In this document: positions 1 through 12,237 of the stretch, piece by piece
Position numbering within the stretch: position 1 is the stretch's first letter
Layout of the letters: each line of letters starts with the position of its first letter
Source: Anaeramoeba flamelloides
Taxonomy: Eukaryota; Metamonada; Anaeramoebidae
Assembly (NCBI GenBank): GCA_027625915.1
Contig: JANTQA010000015.1
Span: 10,011,001 to 10,075,000, forward strand
Length of the DNA stretch: 64,000 nt
Reading direction: 5' to 3'
Made by a program: the position numbers and the translations under genes
The notes under the pieces: generated by a model
What the model saw: only the letters and a program-made list of their open reading frames with translations
The model's database searches: none
What the model was told of the DNA's origin: nothing

Positions 1-987
1 AAAAAAAGAGAACAAACAGTTTGATTAGTTCGGTATTTTATTCTGAAATCACAATTTTAAGAATTACAACACTTTCAAAAATCTTCGATTTTTTTTATTC
101 GATCTTTTTTTTTTGATCGATCTTTCCGATCAGATTTCAACAAATTTGTTTCTTGAATTTTCCTTTTTGTTTAGAATTTAATTTGATCGACAGTAAGAAT
201 TACTGTATGCAAAAAAAAAGAATTCCAATTAAATTTTAAAAGGGGAACAGATATTGTGGGTGAATTTTTTTAAAAGAACGTAAATTGGTTTTTGAAATAA
301 ATATGAATTCGTAAGAGTTTTTTACCTTTTGCTTTAATCGTTGAAAATTATTCAAAAGCAAAAAGAGATAATTTTTTTAAGTGTGTGACTTTCTCTTTTT
401 TTGTTTTTTTAATCCACACAAAAACTATTTGTTGAATTATTAAGAAACCCAACTGAAACAAAGGGTAATTTTTCAGATAAAATTGAATTTTTTTTTGTTT
501 TTCATTTGCTTTTTCTTTTTCTTTACTTTTTTTATATAACAAAAAACAAACAAATTTTTAGATAAAAATGGTAAAAACGTACACTTTTTGATGAACTGTC
601 TTAAAAAACAATTAAATTAAAAAATATTGTTTACATAACTAAAAACTTTAAAAAATGATTATAATAAAATTCTGATCAAGTAACCTTTGTTTTTTTACAA
701 CTTAAAATTAATGAATAAACCTGATTAAAATGTTTGATACAACTTTACTCTATAGGGAAAACTATGAGTTTTTTTGTTAAGAAACGAATTCTTGGGTGAT
801 TTTCTTGTCTTTAATGAATTGATCAGTACTGTTAATTTTTAAAAAAAAAAGATCAAAATTTTCATTCAACTATTCCAAAAAAATTACATTTCAAGAAAAC
901 AAATAAATCAATAAAGACATCAATTCTCTCCGGTAAATTGATAATTTAAGATTGTTTATTGAAATAAAAATTTGAAAGTTTCCTTTA

Positions 988-1182
988 CAGTCGGTTTCAC
1001 TTTTAAGGCACAAACTTTCAATGAAATTTAAGGCACAATAAAAATCTCAAATCAAGGCACAAAATTCTGGTTCTAGTAAAATAAATTGTAAAAAAAAAAT
1101 CGCAAATTTTGTGCCTTAATTTGGGATTTTTTTCTGCTGGTAATTTCGTTGAAAGTTTGTGCCTTAAAAGTGGAACTGACTG
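988..1182. mobile_element. Short inverted-repeat element (MITE), family 1, copy 1
   Basis: The two ends are inverted copies of about 44 bases: CAGTCGGTTTCACTTTTAAG on the left and CTTAAAAGTGGAACTGACTG on the right. A TA dinucleotide flanks each end (986-987 and 1183-1184). There is no open reading frame inside. The motif AAGGCACAAA recurs within each half. TA duplication and CAG termini are typical of non-autonomous Tc1/mariner-like elements; that family assignment is inference. A decayed second copy lies at 17904-18093. Confidence 0.75.
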
Positions 1183-1282
1183 TAATTATAAAATCTTTTT
1201 TTGAAAAGATGATATAAATTTTGTTCCATTTATTTTACAACAAACTGGATCCAAAATAAAGCCTGCTAAAAAATCTACAGCG

Positions 1283-2665
1283 TGTTTAAAAATTAAAAAG
1301 CATGTATTTTTTTGTTATAGAAGACCTATACCTTAACCAATCAAAGAAACTGATGAAAAACCCTAAAAAAATATGACATTGGTTTCTTTAAGTTCTATTA
1401 TTTAAAAAAGAAATTCTAAAAATGTGGGATCAAATTGCAAAATCTATCTCAAAAAATAGAGTAAATTTTTAAGAAAATTTTTATATCAAAAAAAAAAAAA
1501 TTTTCAAAAAAATTGAGAATATTGTGAAAAATTTTCAACTATTTGCATGAATAATTTAAATTTCACTGAAAATATTCAGACCTTTACTTCCAAAATTGAT
1601 TTGAACTTAGGTATACTATTTGGTAGTAGATGGGATGTTGCCTTAGTATAAGAAGAAAAAAAAGCACGGATAATATTTTGAAAATGGGATTATAGTTTTT
1701 GGACCGCATTATTTTGATCACGGTACATGATTTCAAAATCTTTTTTTTGCAAGCTGAAAGAAAATTTTGTTCCACTTATTGGGCAACAAAGAGTAAAGTA
1801 AGAACTTTTTTTAAAAGCCAAACAAAGTTATTCTCTGATTTTAAATTTTTAGTCTTTACACATTCATGAATGTACAAAAATTGATTTCTTAATATTTCAA
1901 GTTTTTTTACTAAATTTGTCATTTTTCAAAAATCGAAAATATTTTCAATTCACTCAAACAGCAGAGCTTTTTCTCAAACAAAATGATGTTTCTAATATCA
2001 AAAAAATCGATTTAATGGTAGAAGAAAATTGTTTGGGGTTGAAACAGAAATTCAAAAATAGAAAATAAAATTTATAAATCATAAAACAAAAACAACATCA
2101 AAAATTTTTATTCTTTCATTAAATTGTTTTTTTTTTTTGCTATTAGAAACTTCAAGTTCATTAAAGAAACAACCACCTCCCATCTGGGCCCCGAAGAAGA
2201 AAGTTTTTTTGATTTTGTAAAAATGATAAATTTAGAAAAATAACTTAAAATATTAAGACATCAATTTTTGCACCTGCGCGGTACTAATTCCTGGTATCTT
2301 TGAAATTATGACAAAAATTAAAGTAGTAATTAAAGAGGTGTGTTGATATAGTTATTGTTGGATATGAGTTTTGAGGATTATTTTTATTGTATCTGTTTGA
2401 AAATTTAGAACTCTTTTGATTTTTTTATTGGTTAACAATTACTTTTTATTTTGGTAAAAAATTTATTCTGTTGTTAAAATAAAGCGTGAAGAAAAGTTAA
2501 AAAGGTGTTTCAAAATAAAAAGAGTGTTTTTTTGTTAGAGAGGACCTATAGATTAAGGGATCAAAGAAACCAACAATAAATCCTTAATTCAATTGGTAGC
2601 GGGTTCATAAGTTTTATTACTTTAAAAAGAAATGTTAAAATAAAGGATCGAATTAGATAAATTAT
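1283..2665. repeat. Direct repeat pair flanking MITE family 2
   Basis: About 160 bases at 1283-1445 recur in the same orientation at 2505-2665. Both copies share a stretch reading roughly TTTTTTTGTTA, then AGAGGACCTATA or AGAAGACCTATA, then ATCAAAGAAAC. The family-2 inverted-repeat element (1875-2270) lies between them. The pair could be the outer arms of a larger nested element. No coding capacity is visible. Confidence 0.5.
1875..2270. mobile_element. Inverted-repeat element (MITE), family 2, copy 1
   Basis: A unit of about 396 bases bounded by imperfect inverted repeats of about 55-60 bases. It begins CAAAAATTGATTTCTTAATA and ends TATTAAGACATCAATTTTTG. The interior contains GTTTGGGGTTGAAA and a GC-richer patch around 2175-2205. 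There is no reading frame. A homologous copy lies at about 17306-17705 in the same orientation. The target duplication is unclear: a left TA is visible but no clean right partner. Confidence 0.65.
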
Positions 2666-3274
2666 ACAAATGTTCCAAGGCTTCCATTAATTCTTTTCAA
2701 TATCGAATTTTGATGTTGATATAGATTTTTAAATCTAAGAATATAAGAATAATAAAGCTCATATTAAAAAAAAAAAATAAAATTATATGAGTTGATTTGA
2801 AAAATAATCTTCGGATCTGATCAAAAAAAAAACATTTTTTTTTTATTATTATTGAATGAGTGTAAATTATACTCTAGTTACCCTTAGACTTAAATTTCCT
2901 AACAGAAATTTCAGTGTAAAATCTTAGATTTCATGATTATTCATTAATGAAAATAATTTCAAACTATCATAGTTTAAAATTATTTCATTGAGATTTATTT
3001 CCTTTAATTAATTGTGAAAAATTAATCTATCTTTTTCATGGAAAGGACATATCTATAAAAAGTGTTCAATATTTTCTATAATTTCCTTCTGTTTATACTT
3101 TAAACATAAAGGGCAAATTTTATTTAAATTTTTATTTATTACATAGTAATATCTATCTAAGAAGTTAGTGAATGTTCTGAATTTTAGAATTGTTGGGTTT
3201 AAGGGATAACTTAAATATTTTTAAGTTTTAAATAAATAATTTTGATTTTTTATTATTGTGAAATAATTTTGTGG

Positions 3275-3640
3275 GGTGTCGTCAAGTGCCGTCAAGTGCC
3301 TAGGTTTTCTTGAGATTTTCTGTTTTATTTGTAAAATCTATCGATTTTCATTAGGTTTTTTTTTTACTTTTTGAAATAAACAGAAAATTTTAATAAATTT
3401 TCAATTTATTTCAAAAAGTAAATAATCCTAGAACACTTCACAAATAAATAGAAAACTCAAGAAAAAACTAACGGCAATTTTTTTTAATTTAAGAAATAAA
3501 AAGAAAATTAAAGAAATTTTCTTTATATTTCTAAAATTAGAAAAAGGCTAACTGCTGTTTTCCAAAATTCAAAAGAATTGAATAAAATCGAAGATTTTAC
3601 TCTATTCTTTTAAATTTTGGAAAACCTAACGAAACTTCCA
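3275..3640. repeat. Hairpin-module cluster R1
   Basis: The cluster opens with a GTGTCGTCAAGTGCCGTCAA junction followed by AGTGCCTAGGTTTT. It then has two module-B palindromes (about 3353-3430 and 3470-3550) and one module-A palindrome (3558-3626; TTTTCCAAAATTCAAAAGAA against its complement ending TTTTAAATTTTGGAAAA). It sits between the thumb region and the zinc knuckle of the LINE fossil. Confidence 0.8.
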
Positions 3641-4105
3641 ACTTGTAGAATTCAACAACTCGGTATATGTGTATTTATATATTTCTTTTTTTTAGTTCGA
3701 TAATTCTTTTGACTTCTAATTGATTTTATTATTAATTCTTTGGTTAAATTTTATTAATTTTTCTAAATTCAGCATAGATAAATTTCATAATTTCTTTTTG
3801 AATTTAAATTTCTTTTTATTGGCAGAAATTATCTTTTTTTCGAATTTAAATTCTGTTTTGTAAATAATAATTGGTGAATTTCTGTTTATTTTACATATCT
3901 CAGTCATAAATGAATTAATCCAAGAATTTCAATAATTTAAAGTTTTAATTTCATAATTATATATTTCTAATCTATATGTCAATTGACTTATTATAAAAGA
4001 TTTAAATAATCTAATTTTTAACCTATTGTTCAGAGAGTTGTTATTAAATAATTTTTTACAGTTGTTATATGTTTCTTTTGCCTTTTTTAAATTATAAACT
4101 ATATA

Positions 4106-4602
4106 GCAGGGGAAAAATACCGGGAATAAAAAAAAATCCCTGACAAGATTTTTAATTGTGAATATTAGTAAACTTTTTGTGTAATTTCATTTATTTTCAA
4201 TCAAATATTATTATAAATAACCAATTTTTTTTCTGAGATTAGTAATAAACCTACAAAAAGTTCATCAAAGTAAGGTGTCTCTAGAATACTCGGACAATTG
4301 TTTCAAAGTATAAGTAGATCAACTTTTTTTGAAAAATGATCGGGTTTTATAGAGGTTTACTAGAGTTTGGAAAATGATAATTTTTATTCTTGTTTTTTGA
4401 TTGATTGAATTAAAATAAGTTTTGAACAGGTTTTTTTTCTTTAATCATCATTCTAGTAAGTGGGTGAGTTATAATTTAAAAAGTTTGATTCTTAAAAAAA
4501 GGATTTGATTTAAAAAAATGAAATTACACAAAAATTTTACTAATATTCACAATTAAAAATCTTGTCAGGGATTTTTTTCATGCCCGGTATTTTTTTCACT
4601 AC
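4106..4602. mobile_element. Inverted-repeat element (MITE), family 3, inserted in the LINE fossil
   Basis: The ends are inverted copies of about 100 bases. The left begins GCAGGGGAAAAATACCGGG; the right end reads as its complement, with GTAGTGAAAAAAATACCGGG on the other strand. Both arms continue with TCCCTGACAAGATTTTTAAT. The interior of about 300 bases is non-coding. It interrupts the LINE thumb region, so it arrived later. No clear target duplication is seen. Confidence 0.75.
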
Positions 4603-5699
4603 TTTATGTGAAATTTTATCTAAATAAATACCCAAATATTTAATTTTTTTTTAAGTCTTTTGAAACAACTGTTTTATCTTTATTGAGTTTTAATCCAAAT
4701 TGAATAATAATTTTATATATTGAATTTAATCTCTGATTTAATTGATTCAAATAATTTTTATTTCCTTTAATAATTACAATTAAATCATCTTCAAACATTT
4801 GACAAGTATTCGATAATGGGATGATTTTGAGTAAAAGAAAGTGTGAAATTAGAGCAAATAAAATCGGAGATAATGGAGTTTCCTTGGAATATACCCAGAC
4901 CTTCTACGTGATAATATATTAATAAAAAATATTTAATAATTTTAATTAAAATAAATTTTTTTATTGTTTTTCTAATTATTTTAAAATTAATTGAATCAAA
5001 CATTTTGCTATATCAATCAAATTTTTCTTTAATTATATCTTGTCTTTTGTAAGGTAATTCATTTTATTGGATACTCTTATTTCAATATTATTTTATTCTT
5101 TTTTAAACTAATAAATAAAAAACAATTTTTTTAAGTTTCTTGGAATTGTTTGGCAACTTATTAAGTAATAAAACAATAAACCACTTTTTATTTTCAACTA
5201 ATAAGAGAATTATATTCTCTAACTTAAATTTTTGAATTTTCATAATAAAAATATTTCATAGTTTATAACTTTTAAATTGGATTTGTTTTAAACTATTATT
5301 GAAAATATTTGCCTGATTTGAAATCAGAAATGTAACAAAATATACGAATAATAAAAATTATCCTTTTATATTACTTTTCTAATCTAAAATTCATTATTTT
5401 GCCAATTTTAGAAAATCCTTCAAGTCATATTAATTATTTTTTTTTGGAACATGTACATGAGTTATTTAACATTTTTATTTTAATTCTTATTTGATTTTAA
5501 TAAAAAACGTATATTTCTTTGGAATTCTAAAGATATATAAAATAGGAATTAAAAATCAATTTTGATATTGACTTTCATACCAGTATTAAAAAATTAATTC
5601 CAATTTAATACTTTATAATTATTTAAGTAATTTTAACATATTTTAGAACTAGGGAAAAAAATTTTCATCATACAAAGATCATTCAAAAAAAAAAACAAT

Positions 5700-7066
5700 T
5701 AATTTTGAAAAATGAACTCACAAATAAGAAATTAAGCCAGTTATCAGATACATATCTAATTTTCTTTTGGTTTGAGATTTCGTTGATTGATTGATTGAAA
5801 ATTTATATTAACAATACTTTATTAATTAACGAATAATCATTGAATTTCAACTTGTTATCATATTAGAATCAATTTACAATAAAAATACTCATGATAATAG
5901 AAATCATTCGTTGTAATCTATATATTTAATTCTATTTATAAAAACATTTTATTTGCCCAGACCATTTTTTAAATACAGCAATTCTGTTGAAATTCCAAAT
6001 ATTTTACAAAAAGGTTTAATCAAAAAAGAACGATCTTAAGTTTATTTTAGATCTTTTTTTTTTTTTCTTGATAAAAGTACATATTGTTAGTTTCAAATTG
6101 AGATAAAGTTCAATTAAAATAAATGTATTATACTAGAAGTCAACACTTTAACTTTTTTTTTAATATATCAATTGGATCTGAAAACTGTCTTGTTTATTTA
6201 GTTGCAATTTTGATTTTTATCATAGAAATTATTTACTTTTAAAAACTTTTATATAAATAAATGTTTTTTCAAACACTAAATAAAATGCTGCAATAGAATG
6301 TTGAGAAAGTCATAAAATGTTAAACCATTTCACATTTCCCAAAGTACATAAAACAAATCAATTCAACTTAATATTCTGTGATTACCGTAAATTTACCTTT
6401 TAACTTAAAATTAATCAATTGTTTTTCAACAAATAATTTGAATATTAAAAAGCAACTAGACACAACCAAAGTAAAAAATTGTTAAGCTTGTCTAATCTTC
6501 TTTCAAAATTGTAAAAATGTGAAAATTTTGACTTTCTGATAAATACCCCTTTAAGATCTTGAAATCAATCTGATAAAATAATGGATACTTATTAAACAAA
6601 CCTAATATGAGTTTTCAAATTATTTGTAACTCAGTTGGGAGGACCTATAATGAACTCAAAAGATTCCTAAACCTAAAATTCATAAAAGCAATTTTTTAAA
6701 AAGATATTCTTGATGGAAAACTGGTTGGAAAAAACCCAATCCCAACCGTGTTTCTTCTAATTGAAGTATTGTCTTGTTTGCAATCAAAAACCTCTGAAAA
6801 AAAAGGACTTTGAAGAAAAGAGTTACAATTACTTTGTAAATAATGATTTTTTGCTCAAAGTGTACATTATTTTAGTTAAGACAACAACTGTTCAGAGTTC
6901 TTGACAAATTCTTTTCAAAAGGAGTAAAACAAACAAAACCCTAAAATACAATCATTTTTTCTTATTTTTTTTTGTATCTGTAACGTTTTTTTGTTATTTA
7001 TTAACCTTTCCTTTCAAAAGTCTGATTTATTTCATATTAAACCAATTTAAATCCTTTTAATATTGT
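5700..7066. other. Gene-free AT-rich stretch upstream of the BET-like gene
   Basis: No supported exon was found on either strand. The last few hundred bases (6750-7075) are pyrimidine-rich in patches and presumably hold the promoter and 5' leader of the gene starting at 7076. No specific element was identified. Confidence 0.4.
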
Positions 7067-7075
7067 TTGTTGATA

Positions 7076-10000
7076 ATGACAAGCCGACCACCAAAATACC
7101 TAAGCTTAACTCACCCGTCCATTTCCATACCTTCTATCACGATCCATCCACGTACCAACCAAGAAGGATTTTCTAATCAAACACAAAGGAAAACAAATTT
7201 CAAATTGGATCTTGATTCAAACTCGGAGAATTTTTTAAATGTTTCAACATTTAAGGCACTCGAAAGAGTGTCTGTCAGTTATGATTCCAAAAACTCAATC
7301 AGGAAGCAAAGCTTGCTAAAGGTTTCTCTAGATCTTAATGAAGGAAACCATCTTTTTAAAATAGATACACAAGTACATAAGAAACGCCAAACACCGATAC
7401 CACCATTGTCTCGATTTAATTCTCCACCTTTACCAGAATTAATTCAACCAAACCAAGGTTTGTATAATTATAACGTATATCCTACAGTGCAAATGGGGGA
7501 TATTTACCAACAAGTACAAGGATCTAACTTGTCAGAAATTCCAACAAAAATTGAAATGGGAACAGGAATTGGAACAGTAGCGGGAGTGGGAGTGGGAACG
7601 GGAACCGTAACAGGAATGGGAATGGGAATGGGAATGGAAATAGAAATTGAACAACAAAAAGAAAAAAAAAACACAAAAGAAAGCAAATCCAGTAATCTGT
7701 TACCAATGGAGAAAAGTATGCAAAAAAACACTTTCTTGAGAGAAAGAAATGAAATTACTGGCAATTACCAAAGAAGAAGAGGAATTTATCCTCGAGAACC
7801 CGAATCTGATTCTGATTTTATTCCAGAGAAAGGTAACCAGAAACAAGATTTTAACCCTAGTCCTAACCATAACCAAAACCAAAACCGAAACCAAAAACGA
7901 AATAGAAACCGCGGCCGGAATTTGCGTTCAAATCGCAATCAATTTAATAGAAGGTCAAGTTTACTACCCACTGTTCTGGTTAATAATTCAGCAAAAATTA
8001 CAAGGAGTGCCTTGAAAAATAGTAACAAAGTGCTTGTTGATCCACCCGAAATTCAAGCAAAAGAATTGAATAAAAATAAACCAAATCAATTTTCTAAAAA
8101 TTCACCAAACCCTAACACCAGATTAAAACCAAGAGAAAAAAGATCCAAAATTCAACAACCTCAAAGATTAAAAAAAGAATTATATCATAAATTAAAACGA
8201 CGATCGCGATCAAGATCAAGAAATAAACAAGAAAAATATTCACTTCAAAGCTCTGGATCTGAGTCCAATCAGGATTCGGGAATAGATTCGCATAAGTATT
8301 CACGTTTGCACCCACGTAAGCATAAGCATAGACACCATCATAGGCATAGAAACAAACGTAAGCATCGACATAAGCATAAATATAAATATAAGCATTCAAA
8401 TAAGCATCACAATAAATACTCACGCTCGAACTCAAGATCTAGATCACATACAAGATCAAATTCTGACGAATCTCAAAGCACAAGCCAGGATTATAGTTCA
8501 AGTTCTGGCTATAGCTCGAGTTTTGATTCTCGCACGAAGGCGAATTCTGACTTGAACTTTGTTTCCAAAAAAAATAAAAGGTCTACCATGAATGTTAATG
8601 GAAATAAAATGAAAAACAAAAATTCTGGCAATAATGAAAAAAAGAAAAATATTAATAACAGTGAAGAAAATCAAAGTTCCCGATCTAATGAAAAAAAAAC
8701 AAGATCCCGTTCCATTTTACAAAAAGAAAAAAACAAATCTCCCTCGAATGAAGCTAATAAAGAATCTTTTACTGCTTTAAATGGGGACAATACAATTACT
8801 AATTCTAGTGAATTTCAGAAAAAGACTCTTCAGAATGGAAATAATATCAAGAGCAATATTATTGAAGAAAAACAAAATTTATCTTCTCATCATGAAAAAA
8901 GTATAAATGCTCCAATTAGCATCGGTAATTCCCGAATTAATTCTAATAAAGACAATGGGATTTCTCTTCAGAATGAAAATAATATCAAGAACAATTCTAT
9001 TAAAGAAAATGAAATTTTATCTTCGGGCAATGAAAAAATTAATAATGATCAAATTAACCAAGACAATACAAGTACTTATTCAAATGAAAAAAGCCAAACT
9101 GATAATATTCTTGATCATCAAATGGATATTTGGAAAAAAAAATTGTTATATTATTTAAACAATATTAAACTTTATCAAAATATTAAATCAAAATACCCCT
9201 TTTTAAATTTGAATCAAAAATCAAAAATAATTTATTGCAAAATTTTTACCAAATTATCATTTTTGAATGAAATTGAAAAAATGCTTATTGGGAATGAAAT
9301 ATTAAATATTAAACAATTTTTTGAACAATTAAAACTATTAATTCAAAAAATTCAAATTGAATACGGAAATGTTCATTTTTATTCTCGTTTTTCAATTCTA
9401 ATCTTGCAATTAGTTAAACGATATACAATACACCTTCAGTATAAAATTGGTTCAAATCGTTTTTTCAAGGGTGATAAAAGGGAACACCCAAATCGAAAGC
9501 GAATTTGGGAGAAGAATAATGATTCTGAGAAACAAAAAAGCACAATTTCGAGAATTTCATTGCCTAGTACAGGAAATTCTCAACTATCAAAAGAAAAAGA
9601 AATGGATGATCATAATGAAGATAATATTAAATCCCCAATAATTGTAGTAATTGGAACTCAAAATGAGAACGAAACAGGAACAAAAAAAGAAAAAGAAGTT
9701 GAAATAGAAATAGAAAAAAAGGGATATCAAGTAATAAATGATGTTAATAAAAAAAAACAAGAAGAAGAAGATCAAAAAGAAATTGAAATTGAAAATGATG
9801 AGGAAAAAGAAAAAGATGAGAAAGAAAATAAAGTAGAAACTGGAATGATAATGAACATTAAAGAAGAAACAGAAACAAAAACAGAAGGTGGTACTGGTGG
9901 TGGTGGTGAAATAGGAACTGGCGAGGAAACAGAAATAAAAACAGAAATAAAAACTGAAATGGAAATAAAAACAAAAGAAATAAAAACCGAAAAGAATGAG

Positions 10001-10573
10001 TCAAATATTTCTCCGTTCTTATCATCATCTTCTCCTAAATCTGGTATTAACAATTTATCTAATGATAACAATATTAATAATTTAAAAGATATACATGAAA
10101 ACCCAATGCAAGAAGAAGGAGAAAATATAAATAATACTGATAATACTTTGAAATTTAACAATTTGCCTTTAATATATTCTGAATTAGTTCAACAAAATGA
10201 AATCAAATTTATTGAAAAAATAATAATGTTTGAAAAAATTGAAAAGTTTTTAAATAATGATTTTAAGTTTATTGATTTTTCAAATGAATTAGAATTTAGT
10301 CAGAATGAAATAGATCGGATTGATCAAATTAAGACTGAAAGCGATAATCAATCAAAAATAATAACTCTCAAAATGAAAAAAGAGTTAATTCAACAAATAA
10401 ACTTGTTGCCTTTCAATTCAAGCAAAGAATTATGGAAAATAATTTTTAAAAATCAAAAAAATACTCTACAAAAAATTAATAATAAAGAAAAAAAAGCACT
10501 AGATCTTAATATCGACTCTTTTGATCCACATTTAATTTTGCAATTAATGGAATTTTGTAAAAAAATAATATAA
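7076..10573 (+). CDS. BET-like protein: RS/His-Lys-rich region, degenerate bromodomain, C-terminal NET domain
   Basis: A single exon of 1165 residues. The start is the first ATG in frame (7076); upstream codons are TTG only. Residues about 165-190 are a Gly-Thr/Gly-Met dipeptide tract, and about 370-460 are RS-rich then His/Lys/Arg-rich. A helical block follows at about 680-790 (YPF, then LSFLNEIEKMLIGNEILNI, then EQLKLLIQKI and FYSRFSILILQLVKRY). It aligns by spacing with a bromodomain, but has YG where the acetyl-lysine-binding YN is expected. A Glu/Lys repeat tract covers about 860-980. Residues about 1096-1165 (KKELIQQINLLPFNSSKELW, then IIFKNQKNTL, then LDLNIDSF) match the NET (extraterminal) domain. 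BET proteins bind acetylated chromatin and recruit regulators through NET. A nuclear scaffold role is inferred; acetyl-lysine binding is doubtful. The NET assignment is firm, the bromodomain assignment moderate. Confidence 0.85.
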   Translation: MTSRPPKYLSLTHPSISIPSITIHPRTNQEGFSNQTQRKTNFKLDLDSNSENFLNVSTFKALERVSVSYDSKNSIRKQSLLKVSLDLNEGNHLFKIDTQVHKKRQTPIPPLSRFNSPPLPELIQPNQGLYNYNVYPTVQMGDIYQQVQGSNLSEIPTKIEMGTGIGTVAGVGVGTGTVTGMGMGMGMEIEIEQQKEKKNTKESKSSNLLPMEKSMQKNTFLRERNEITGNYQRRRGIYPREPESDSDFIPEKGNQKQDFNPSPNHNQNQNRNQKRNRNRGRNLRSNRNQFNRRSSLLPTVLVNNSAKITRSALKNSNKVLVDPPEIQAKELNKNKPNQFSKNSPNPNTRLKPREKRSKIQQPQRLKKELYHKLKRRSRSRSRNKQEKYSLQSSGSESNQDSGIDSHKYSRLHPRKHKHRHHHRHRNKRKHRHKHKYKYKHSNKHHNKYSRSNSRSRSHTRSNSDESQSTSQDYSSSSGYSSSFDSRTKANSDLNFVSKKNKRSTMNVNGNKMKNKNSGNNEKKKNINNSEENQSSRSNEKKTRSRSILQKEKNKSPSNEANKESFTALNGDNTITNSSEFQKKTLQNGNNIKSNIIEEKQNLSSHHEKSINAPISIGNSRINSNKDNGISLQNENNIKNNSIKENEILSSGNEKINNDQINQDNTSTYSNEKSQTDNILDHQMDIWKKKLLYYLNNIKLYQNIKSKYPFLNLNQKSKIIYCKIFTKLSFLNEIEKMLIGNEILNIKQFFEQLKLLIQKIQIEYGNVHFYSRFSILILQLVKRYTIHLQYKIGSNRFFKGDKREHPNRKRIWEKNNDSEKQKSTISRISLPSTGNSQLSKEKEMDDHNEDNIKSPIIVVIGTQNENETGTKKEKEVEIEIEKKGYQVINDVNKKKQEEEDQKEIEIENDEEKEKDEKENKVETGMIMNIKEETETKTEGGTGGGGEIGTGEETEIKTEIKTEMEIKTKEIKTEKNESNISPFLSSSSPKSGINNLSNDNNINNLKDIHENPMQEEGENINNTDNTLKFNNLPLIYSELVQQNEIKFIEKIIMFEKIEKFLNNDFKFIDFSNELEFSQNEIDRIDQIKTESDNQSKIITLKMKKELIQQINLLPFNSSKELWKIIFKNQKNTLQKINNKEKKALDLNIDSFDPHLILQLMEFCKKII

Positions 10574-12093
10574 TTTATTTTTTCTCGTTAAATAATCTGT
10601 GATAACATTTTACCAAATCCATAGAAATTAAAAAATAAAAAACAATTTGAATAAATTTGATTTTTTTTTTTTATTATTATTATTAAAAACTTTCTGATAG
10701 ATATAGATATTGTTTATACTTTAAATTTCATTAACAAATTTATCAACCAATTTAATTTTTATATATAATAATTAGAATAAAAAATAATTTGTTTTTATAA
10801 TTTTTTAGACTTTATTTTGTTATTTTTAAAAAACAAATAAAAACCAAAGGATGAATATTTAATAAAGAATGTTGTTTATTCCTTTTCTAGGGAATTACCC
10901 AGCCTATTAAAAAAATCGTAAAATCTGGAGATCTGAATTTAAAAAAATTAATATTTCTAATATATTAAATAATAATAATATTAGTATTTTTTGATATTAT
11001 GAGAAAAAGAGATTCATCATATTTATGAACACTAGTGGGTAATAAATTTATTTTTGAGTATTTAACAAATTTTCTAAATAAAAATTTAGAATTTCAGGGA
11101 AATTGTTGTAGAGTGCCATTAAGTACCGTAAAGTATCGTCAATTACCTAGGTTTTCCATTGGGTTTCTGTTTTATTTGTAAAGTGTGAAAATATTTTTTT
11201 GAGGTTTTCTATTTATTTCTTAAGTGTTGTCGTTTTTTTTTGAGGTTTACTCTTTTATTTGTAAAATCTATGTAGCCTAGATTTCAAAAATTTTGAATCA
11301 CTTTAATAGGTTAATGTAAGCTGTTTTGAGAGTTTATTCCATATTATTCTCAAAAGATTATTTTCATATTTTTGTATCAGAATCATTTTTTTTTAATTTT
11401 GGAAATTTTAATTTGACTTTTTCAAATTTTTGTTTTTCTTTTATTTTTCTTTTTCTTTTTCTTTTTTTTCGTTTTCGTTTTTTTTTTTTTTTTATTTTAT
11501 TTTTTTCTGACTTTTTTTTAAAAAAAAAGATCATGTGGAAAAAAAAAACATCTTCGAAAAGACAAATAATCACTTTGAAAATGGAGACTATGTAATGTAT
11601 TTTAAAATGAATTTAATTATTCATGAAAAAATCTTGTTGTTCAATTTTTTTTTCAGTGAAAGTTCAGTAATAAAAATCGGTAATCCTCATTTCAAAAATT
11701 CTAACTCATTTTTTTTTACTTTTTCAGTTTTATTTTTTTTTAATTTTTCAAATATCGGGTTTATATATATTTAGAAGGGCTTAAAAGTGAATTAGAAAAT
11801 CATAATTAATTATTAATTGTCATTCAATACTAAAGGATAATGTTTTTATTTTCAATTTATAATTTCAGGAGAGTCACAATTTTATAAATGGTGTTTATTT
11901 TCTAAATAAACAAAAAACTCCGAGAAAGCTTAAGGTCAATTTTTAATCTTTGGGGAACAAATAAAGCGAACAGCTTTGGAATAAAAACTAGTTCAAAATA
12001 AAATAAATAAAAAATAATATTATTCTGTTTCACTAACAAAAAGATTAAATAAAAATTTTTCTTTTACTTTAGTAACAAAGCTAATAAACTATC

Positions 12094-12129
<36 letters not shown>

Positions 12130-12237
12130 GAATAGATCGGTATATATAACCAAATATGAAATAATTGATATTTTATTTTTAATTAAAAATGGTTTGGATA
12201 TTAAAGAAAAAAAAAAACGAAAGTAAAATGTAAGTAT
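10574..12237. other. Intergenic region with a partial hairpin cluster and a poly-A tract
   Basis: The region between the BET-like gene (+) and the PA28 locus (-), whose 3' ends converge. At 11107-11275 there is a weak member of the hairpin family (GTGCCATTAAGTACCGTAAA, then ACCTAGGTTTTCC). A possible second arm lies near 11896-11960. A pure A tract of about 30 bases lies at about 12098-12127. Poly-T/poly-A low-complexity DNA at 11420-11530 yields spurious Phe/Lys frames. No gene is supported. Confidence 0.5.

Larger units (their letters stand above)
3000..5700 (-). mobile_element. LINE (non-LTR retrotransposon) fossil with reverse-transcriptase remains
   Basis: Minus-strand translation gives decayed reverse-transcriptase motifs in order. 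Near 5003-4791 it reads MFDSIN, then a glycine-rich GIFQGNSIISDF block. Near 4795 it reads QMFEDDL, matching the catalytic Y/F-x-D-D box. Near 4640 it reads KYLGIYLDK, the usual thumb motif. At 3190-3010 there is a C-terminal CPLC...H...C zinc-knuckle region preceded by NPTILKFRTFTNF. Several stops and frame changes are present. A family-3 inverted-repeat element (4106-4602) and a hairpin cluster (3275-3640) interrupt it. The 5' limit is uncertain and I could not identify an endonuclease domain. Confidence 0.75.

Noticed and set aside
7504-8435. Several open frames on the minus strand and in other plus frames across the BET-like gene
   Set aside because: They are shadows of low-complexity repeats (Gly-Thr, Arg-Ser, His-Lys tracts) in the real plus-strand frame and have no domain of their own.
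11326-11774. Phe-rich and Lys-rich open frames around 11.4-11.7 kb
   Set aside because: Poly-T/poly-A low-complexity DNA gives stop-free stretches without coding character.
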